Assembly (NCBI GenBank): GCA_023151115.1
Contig: JAKLJP010000012.1
Span: 62,001 to 126,000 of the forward strand
Length of the DNA stretch: 64,000 nt
Source of the DNA: Anaerolineae bacterium
GTDB lineage: Bacteria; Chloroflexota; Anaerolineae; 4572-78; J111
Direction of reading: 5' to 3'
The notes below the pieces were generated by a model that had not been told where the DNA came from, did no database searches, and was given only the letters and a program-made list of their open reading frames with translations. A program made the translations under genes and the position numbers. Shown in pieces: positions 59,379 to 64,000 of the stretch. Position 1 is the stretch's first letter. Every line of letters begins with the position of its first letter.

Positions 59379-60521
59379 ATGACCGTCAGAAATTTCAGCT
59401 TTAATCTGGACGACGCCACCTACCAGGCTGTTTTGGGGCGTGCTCAACGGGAGGGCAAAACACTGGAACAGGTGCTGGCCGACCTGATTGCCGCCTATGC
59501 TCAAGGGGGATCAAGCGGCCAGCCGACCTCCTACACCGTGCAGCAGGGTGACACCCTGGGCAAAATTGCCCGCGCCATGTATGGCGACCCTTACAAATAC
59601 CCGCTCATTCAACAGGCCAACAATCTGAGCGATCCAGGGCACATCTGGGTGGGGCAAGTTCTGATTATCCCCCCGCTGGCCGCACCCACCCCTGCGCCAA
59701 CGCCTCCACCTGCCCTTGCTCCCACGCCCGCACCAACACCTTCGCCCGCTCCTGTTCCGCCCTCACCTCCGACTCCCGTAACTCCGCCGTCTGCTCCTGC
59801 GCCAACAGCGCCGCCCGCTCCCGCACCACCACCTACACCTATACCAACCGTAGACCCGTGCGCCCCGATTCCCAACGTCAGTTATGGCACACTGCCTATC
59901 GTCGGCCCACCCGCCGACCGTCCCGCCGACAAGCACGCCGACCTCAACCTGGCCCTGCGCGGTTATTCGCCTACGGCGGGCAAACTCAGTTTAATTGATA
60001 TGGCCGGGGCCACCGATCATCGCGCCCCACAGTTGGCGGGCCTCTTTGCCGACAAGCGCACTGGCATATTGACCAGCGTTTACAGCGTCAATAAGTGGAA
60101 TTGGGAGCCGCTGCCCAGCCCCGGCAAACGTGGCGAACCGATCACCGATTACGAGGTTACGCTGGCCGGTTTTGAAACCGAACCGGGCGAAATCATCCAT
60201 GTGCCCAATGCCGGCTACGATATCGGCCAGGGGTATCAAGTGCTGGTGCTCTATGCCGACCCCAACCGGATTACTCTCAAGTACACCGGCGAAGACAGTG
60301 TGGTTAACGGCTACGCCATCCAAATCGAAGGGATTTGCGTTGAGCCAAAGCTGCAAGCTCTGTACAATCAAATGAACGCCGCAGGCCGGCGACAACTCCC
60401 GGCCCTGAAACCCTTCCAGCCGCTTGGCCGCGCTCGCGGCGTCGAAATTCAGGTAGCCATCCGCGACACCGGCAAGTTTATGGACCCCCGCGTGCGCAAG
60501 GATTGGTGGCGAGGCCGTTAA
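59379..60521 (+). CDS. LysM-domain protein with N-terminal RHH-like segment
   Basis: 380 aa. No signal peptide. Residues 1-45 (MTVRNFSFNLDDATYQAVLG, then AQREGKTLEQVLADLIAAY) look like a ribbon-helix-helix of CopG type. LysM is at ~51-99 (YTVQQGDTLGKIARAMYGDP, IWVGQVLIIP). A Pro/Ala/Thr stalk (~100-155) follows, then a C-terminal domain of ~220 residues (GTLPIVGPPADRPADKHADL, GFETEPGEIIHVPNAGYDIG, LVLYADPNRITLKYTGEDSV) resembling a peptidase-free beta fold. Combining a DNA-binding-like start with a wall-binding LysM is odd. A TATAAT lies at 59332. Function unknown. Confidence 0.75.
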   Translation: MTVRNFSFNLDDATYQAVLGRAQREGKTLEQVLADLIAAYAQGGSSGQPTSYTVQQGDTLGKIARAMYGDPYKYPLIQQANNLSDPGHIWVGQVLIIPPLAAPTPAPTPPPALAPTPAPTPSPAPVPPSPPTPVTPPSAPAPTAPPAPAPPPTPIPTVDPCAPIPNVSYGTLPIVGPPADRPADKHADLNLALRGYSPTAGKLSLIDMAGATDHRAPQLAGLFADKRTGILTSVYSVNKWNWEPLPSPGKRGEPITDYEVTLAGFETEPGEIIHVPNAGYDIGQGYQVLVLYADPNRITLKYTGEDSVVNGYAIQIEGICVEPKLQALYNQMNAAGRRQLPALKPFQPLGRARGVEIQVAIRDTGKFMDPRVRKDWWRGR

Positions 60522-60535
60522 CCAAAGCCCCGGCT

Positions 60536-61873
60536 TTACGAGGGAAAACAGCGTCCAAATGCCAGCAGCAACCGGGGTGATCCCTTAATTCGAATTTTTC
60601 GGCGCAGTAGCCCCCAGATGATATGCTGTTCCTTGGCCAGATATTTGAGCCAGGTTCGGCTGTCCGCGGTGAGGTGCAAGTTGGCAGTACCTACGTGTCC
60701 ATCCTGCACCCTGATAGTTTTGTCTCTAATGACCACTGTGGCTTTGATGACCTCATCACCGGTAAAAGTAAAGTGATAGGTAGCGTCGAGACCGGCAGCC
60801 TGTCCACGTTGAAAGGCAATCGGCAGCCCTCGCAGAAATTGGGCGATAGAGCGGGGGCGCAGACCATTCCCCACCCGTTTGATCTGTTTGTGCGGAAAAC
60901 GCTGGCTCACATACGCTTCGGCATCCGAGCCGGGAACTACAAAAACGGTCTCCTGCTTTTCTTGCAACGGCTTGACCACTTCCTGTAAATACCCTTTCCG
61001 ATCGGTCAGAAAGGGGCTGATGACATCCTCGCCCGCCGGGCAGACCGCCATACAATAAGCCGCTTTATAGTTAGCCCCAAAAGAAAGACTCTGCCACATA
61101 GACTGCGACTCGGCATGGCTCACTTTGCGGTGGTAATCCTGTGCGTTTTTACTGTCGGCAATATTCTCCACCCAATTAATAAACCCACCCATAAATTCGC
61201 GGTAGTTGTGAGTGTAGCAGGCCGAGAAATTAAAATGACCATCCGCGCCAATTGCCCCAACCGGACAGGCAGCTACACACAGTTTGCACTCCAGGCAGGG
61301 GTTATAGTTGATCGGCTGGTTGGAAGCCGTTACCTCTGCTTCCAGCAAAATGGTGCCTAGCAGAATAAAATTACCAAACTTGGGGTGGATAACATTACGA
61401 TGGATGCCCATCTGCCCCAGCCCGGCGGCCACAGCCACAGGTTTATGAGAAACAACCCAGGCTTTACCAAAGCGATCCATTTCCATCGGAAAGCCCGCCG
61501 CCGAATTTAAGGCCCGAATCCCCTGCTGCTCTAAAGCAGCCACAATTTTATGACCTACATCGGTAACATGATCGCCGGTATGATGAAATTCCAGATTGGC
61601 CAGAGATCGGGCCGGGTTACGGATCGGCTCGCGATTCATACGGCAGACAAAGCTGATCAGTGTTTTAGTTTGCGGAAAAACGCTCAGAATTTCATCGCGC
61701 TGACTGGCAATTTCTGGCCGGTCAATCTCCACAAAACCCACGTCATCCGCGCCGGCGTCAAGACAAAGTTGACGCAACCAGGCGGCTTCAAGAGGCGGGC
61801 GGACCAAAATGGCCTGCCCTTCCTGGATCTCCCAAAACTGTTTAACGGTAGGATGTTCATTTAAGGTTGTCAT
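60536..61873 (-). CDS. QueG/RdhA-like Fe-S oxidoreductase with C-terminal SCP2-like domain
   Basis: 445 aa. Residues ~30-185 match the cobalamin-binding/QueG-type domain (LGQMGIHRNVIHPKFGNFI). Ferredoxin motif CLECKLCVAACPVG gives Cys193, 196, 199 and 203; a second site is incomplete (Cys219, then Cys274 and Cys278 in CMAVCP). The last ~100 residues look like an SCP2 sterol-carrier fold (YHFTFTGDEVIKATVVIRDK, HLTADSRTWLKYL). This combination suggests a corrinoid-dependent reductase with a hydrophobic-ligand pocket (inference). There is no TAT signal, so it is not a typical respiratory dehalogenase. Coupled (ATGA) to the SDR-like relic and under the MarR operators. Confidence 0.75.
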   Translation of the reverse strand: MTTLNEHPTVKQFWEIQEGQAILVRPPLEAAWLRQLCLDAGADDVGFVEIDRPEIASQRDEILSVFPQTKTLISFVCRMNREPIRNPARSLANLEFHHTGDHVTDVGHKIVAALEQQGIRALNSAAGFPMEMDRFGKAWVVSHKPVAVAAGLGQMGIHRNVIHPKFGNFILLGTILLEAEVTASNQPINYNPCLECKLCVAACPVGAIGADGHFNFSACYTHNYREFMGGFINWVENIADSKNAQDYHRKVSHAESQSMWQSLSFGANYKAAYCMAVCPAGEDVISPFLTDRKGYLQEVVKPLQEKQETVFVVPGSDAEAYVSQRFPHKQIKRVGNGLRPRSIAQFLRGLPIAFQRGQAAGLDATYHFTFTGDEVIKATVVIRDKTIRVQDGHVGTANLHLTADSRTWLKYLAKEQHIIWGLLRRKIRIKGSPRLLLAFGRCFPS

Positions 61874-62136
61874 GAGGCTGACTCGACCAGGCTAAATTGT
61901 TCCATAACCTCACACTGACCTATTGAAGTCTCATTCGTCACATCAAGCTCGATCATTCCCAGGGGCAGCCCTTCTTTCTCGGCTAAGCTGATCAACTCAG
62001 TCCGCGTCCCGCCCTTACGCCCGGCAATATCCCGCATCAAAGCAAAAACCCTATGTCCTCTACGGACCGGCGTTTCCCTCGTTAAACGGCCAAAGCTGCT
62101 GCTGCCGGCGATTAAGATAACTTTTGGTGAGTCCAA
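61870..62136 (-). pseudogene. Truncated short-chain dehydrogenase (SDR) N-terminal fragment
   Basis: 88 aa from a TTG with AAAGGA upstream. KVILIAGSSSFGRLTRETPV, RRGHRVFALMRD and EKEGLPLGMIELDVTNE are clearly the NAD-binding start of an SDR, with part of the Gly-rich loop lost. After the DVTN motif the match stops and a short unrelated tail leads to a stop that overlaps the next start. The fragment cannot be an active SDR, but its translation may still couple the next gene. Confidence 0.7.
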
Positions 62137-62198
62137 TGTTAGATTCCTTTCTTAAATAATTTTCTTAAAGTTGCCTGAGTTTCTGGTAGTCCCCAAAA

Positions 62199-62218
62199 TT
62201 AAGTGTATATACACCTAA
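62199..62218. promoter_or_regulatory. MarR operator 2
   Basis: TTAAGTGTATATACACCTAA, one mismatch from a perfect palindrome, identical in 19 of 20 bases to the site upstream of marR. It lies 63 bp before the SDR-like start. Confidence 0.85.
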
Positions 62219-62234
62219 TTGGTAAAAAATATAT

Positions 62235-62669
62235 TTAACCGGCCAATTCTACCAGGGCAGACAAATCTCCCAGCAGAGAATTGAACCGATCTGTACCCAA
62301 CATTTTGGTAACGCGAGTGTGAGCCTGCTGCCATAGAGGGAACGCCTGGGCCAGAGTTTCCTGGCCCAAATCGGTTAGGGCAACCAAACGGGTGCGCTGA
62401 TCCTCACCCGGCATAATCTCAATCAACCCCTTTTTTTCGAGAGGTTTGAGGTTACGGGTCAGGGTGGTCCGGTCCATCACCTGGAGATCAGCGATCTGGT
62501 TGATGGGGGCCGGCCCGGCCACGGCAATGGTGACCAGCAGGCTATACTGGGTAGCTTGCAGACCACTGGGCCGTAAAATTTCATCGTATAGCCGGCTAAT
62601 GGCCCGGGTAGCCCGACGGAGATTAAAACCAGCACATCGCTGGCATTGAGCTAAATCGAGGTTGTTCAT
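62235..62669 (-). CDS. MarR-family transcriptional regulator
   Basis: 144 aa. Winged helix with the MarR pattern: a helical dimer arm (LRRATRAISRLYDEIL), ATQYSLLVTIAVAGPAPINQIAD, recognition helix VMDRTTLTRNLKPLEKKGLI, and wing PGEDQRTRLVALT. N-terminal CQRCAGFNLRR is typical of a subgroup. Two 20-bp palindromes flank the gene, one over its own promoter, so it likely represses itself and the downstream SDR/Fe-S operon until an aromatic or oxidant ligand binds (inference). Confidence 0.93.
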   Translation of the reverse strand: MNNLDLAQCQRCAGFNLRRATRAISRLYDEILRPSGLQATQYSLLVTIAVAGPAPINQIADLQVMDRTTLTRNLKPLEKKGLIEIMPGEDQRTRLVALTDLGQETLAQAFPLWQQAHTRVTKMLGTDRFNSLLGDLSALVELAG

Positions 62670-62681
62670 AAATTACGCTTA

Positions 62682-62734
62682 TTAGGTGTATATACACCTA
62701 AATACAGGATACTCTATTTTTCATGTTTTGTCAA
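62682..62734 (-). promoter_or_regulatory. marR promoter with perfect operator palindrome
   Basis: TTAGGTGTATATACACCTAA (62682-62701) is a perfect 20-bp palindrome. On the minus strand TTGACA (62729-62734), 17 bp, TATCCT (62706-62711) lie just upstream, so the operator covers the transcription start. Confidence 0.85.
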
Positions 62735-62759
62735 GAGGCATTTTGATAAAAAAGTGGGG

Positions 62760-63662
62760 CTACTTTTTGGGTGCTTTGGAGGAGACGGGGTGCAGTACGC
62801 CCCCGCTGGTCTGGTGGCCGTGGCCGATGACTATAAAAGCGTGGGGGTCAACTTCGGTTACAATGGCCCGGAGTTCGTTCACTTCGGGCCGGTTGACACT
62901 GCAAAACAGCACGGTGTGCTCGGTGTGGGTAAATTTACCTTGCGCCGGCCAGGCCGTCACCCCAATTTGTAAGCGGGTTAGCAGCGCCTGGGCCACTTCT
63001 TCTGCCAGGTCGGTGACAATGAAGACGGTTCGAACCACGCTGGGGCCTTCCAGTACGTAATCGGCTACCACGCCCCACAAAAACAGAGCCAGCAGCGCAT
63101 ACAAAGCCTTTTCCCAGCCAAAAACCAACCCGGCCAGCAGAATAATCCCGCCGTCGGTCATGATGTAAAGCTGGCTGATGGGAATCCCCGTTTTTATCTG
63201 CAACACCCGCGAAATCACCCCCGACCCGGCGGTGGTGCCGCGTCCCCGGTAAATCAGGCCGGTGGCGATGCCGCCCAGCACGGCCCCGTACAAAGCGTTG
63301 AGCAGCACATCGTCGGTGATACCGCGTGGCAGCCAGCGGGCCATAAAGTCCACGCCCAGGTTAATCAGCAGCACCACGTACAGTGTATTGACCAGAAACC
63401 GAAACCCGCCCAGGTAACGATAGCCCAGGAACAACATGGGAATATTCAGGGCCATCATAACCATGCCAATCGGCCAGTCGGTGAAGTGATTGACGATGAT
63501 GGCCAGGCCGGTTACACCGCCGGGGGAAAGCTGGGCCGGGGCCAGAAAAATGTCTACATTGAGAATTTGGAGAAACGCACCCAGGGTAAGAAAAAACCAG
63601 TTTTGCAAACTGCGACGCGGGCCAAGCCGGGCAGTGAGGAGGCCAAGTTTTTGCTGCATCAC
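62760..63662 (-). CDS. YitT family membrane protein (DUF161 with DUF2179)
   Basis: 300 aa. Six hydrophobic segments in a duplicated pattern (NVDIFLAPAQLSPGGVTGLA; GRGTTAGSGVISRVLQIKTG), then a soluble C-terminal domain from ~215 (VFIVTDLAEEVAQALLTRLQ, FIVIGHGHQTSGGVL) matching DUF2179. The family is widespread in Gram-positives and Chloroflexota; transport function unproven. Transcribed toward marR. Confidence 0.9.
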   Translation of the reverse strand: MMQQKLGLLTARLGPRRSLQNWFFLTLGAFLQILNVDIFLAPAQLSPGGVTGLAIIVNHFTDWPIGMVMMALNIPMLFLGYRYLGGFRFLVNTLYVVLLINLGVDFMARWLPRGITDDVLLNALYGAVLGGIATGLIYRGRGTTAGSGVISRVLQIKTGIPISQLYIMTDGGIILLAGLVFGWEKALYALLALFLWGVVADYVLEGPSVVRTVFIVTDLAEEVAQALLTRLQIGVTAWPAQGKFTHTEHTVLFCSVNRPEVNELRAIVTEVDPHAFIVIGHGHQTSGGVLHPVSSKAPKK

Positions 63663-63708
63663 ATTACTTGACTTAGTTTATGACTCAGTCTATTTTTCTT
63701 CTGAAAAT

Positions 63709-63737
63709 GGAGTCCAAAAGCTATGCTTTTGGACTCC
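63709..63737. repeat. 13-bp stem hairpin related to the one at 18511
   Basis: GGAGTCCAAAAGC, TAT loop, GCTTTTGGACTCC. It lies in the divergent gap between the YitT gene and the antitoxin gene. Confidence 0.85.
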
Positions 63738-63763
63738 GGCAAAGCTATTTGGAGGGTTTTAGG

Positions 63764-63967
63764 ATGCCTACTACGGTCAATATTGATCAGGCTAAAACGC
63801 ATCTATCTAAGTTGCTGGAAAGGGTGATGCAGGGTGAACAGATTATTATCGCTAAAGCCGGACAGCCCATTGTCGAAGCGCCCCCTCGCCGCGTTCCCGG
63901 CAATGATGCCGGTCAGGTGACCATTGCGCCCGATTTTGACGCGCCGCTGCCGGAATTTGAGCTGTGA
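63764..63967 (+). CDS. Phd/YefM-like antitoxin
   Basis: 67 aa from ATG with AGGG and TTAGG nearby. MPTTVNIDQAKTHLSKLLERVMQGEQIIIAKAGQPI is the standard Phd/YefM N-terminal DNA-binding fold, and TIAPDFDAPLPEFEL the toxin-binding tail. The middle is shorter than in most members. A VapC-like PIN toxin would be expected next; the last 33 bases of the window do not clearly show one. Confidence 0.85.
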   Translation: MPTTVNIDQAKTHLSKLLERVMQGEQIIIAKAGQPIVEAPPRRVPGNDAGQVTIAPDFDAPLPEFEL

Positions 63968-64000
63968 GAGTTATGCTTTTAGCTTTTCATTCTTCGGGTC

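Noticed and set aside
60536..61873. Respiratory reductive dehalogenase (RdhA)
   Set aside because: No TAT signal, no rdhB partner, incomplete second Fe-S site and an SCP2-like tail.
63968..64000. Start of a PIN/VapC toxin after the Phd-like gene
   Set aside because: Only 33 bases remain, and they do not give the expected toxin start with its acidic motif.

Overview
The window looks like a chromosomal segment of a Chloroflexota (Chloroflexi) bacterium, probably of the Anaerolineae type. This is inferred from gene content: an isopentenyl phosphate kinase plus a mevalonate-type decarboxylase, a fused MoaD-MoaE, a short GNAT-type ArgA, secreted proteins with Thr/Pro-rich stalks, and CoxD/CoxE-like genes. 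No phage, CRISPR array, rRNA or convincing tRNA gene was seen.

Layout. 1-8.9 kb: end of a CHAT-protease gene, a secreted subtilisin with a Thr/Pro stalk, and two large GT39-type membrane glycosyltransferases. 9-18.5 kb: a beta-helix protein, a kinase-like protein paired with a divergent enolase, a methyltransferase-like membrane protein, and a three-gene phosphorelay (PAS histidine kinase, Rcp1-type receiver, receiver-PAS-kinase-receiver hybrid). 18.6-30.7 kb: DUF983, isopentenyl phosphate kinase, the larE-larB-larC nickel-pincer cofactor operon, moaC and moaX, rnc, rlmI-like, a CoxE-like VWA protein with its MoxR ATPase, and a pRiA4b-ORF3/methyltransferase fusion. 30.7-36 kb: an arginine operon argC-argB-argD-argA(GNAT)-orf-nudix on the minus strand, preceded by a promoter, a 13-residue leader peptide containing Arg codons, and a terminator. 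36-45 kb: gyrA-like, a cheR fossil, an MBL hydrolase, DUF503, lipM, hom, a 47-codon small gene, an FtsK-like translocase with a probable LexA box, and rpsT. 45-54 kb: a Thr/Pro-rich lipoprotein and three more GT39 paralogues. 54-64 kb: an alpha/beta hydrolase, the mevalonate-type decarboxylase, tandem c-di-AMP-receptor-like proteins, a receiver-TadZ/CpaE protein, a LysM protein, a MarR-controlled Fe-S/SCP2 operon, a YitT-family protein and a Phd-like antitoxin.

The strongest unexplained signal is a very large set of 7-bp (sometimes 8-bp) repeat arrays. Unit sequences differ from array to array, and often within one array, but the 7-bp register is kept for up to 20 consecutive units (7089-7228). 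Many arrays are followed at once by an array of the complementary unit, giving long hairpins (for example seven units plus seven inverted units at 28194-28291). They fill intergenic gaps and also lie inside reading frames, chiefly in loops of the five GT39 proteins. In three paralogues they occupy the same three loops. Because 7 is not a multiple of 3, loss or gain of one unit would shift the frame, so these genes could be switch loci (inference). A second family, six copies of a 100-140 bp inverted-repeat element built on GTCATTTCGA, is also scattered between genes.

Functional themes are cofactor assembly (lar, moa, cox), the modified mevalonate pathway, arginine synthesis with its own attenuator, cell-surface glycosylation and two-component signalling.
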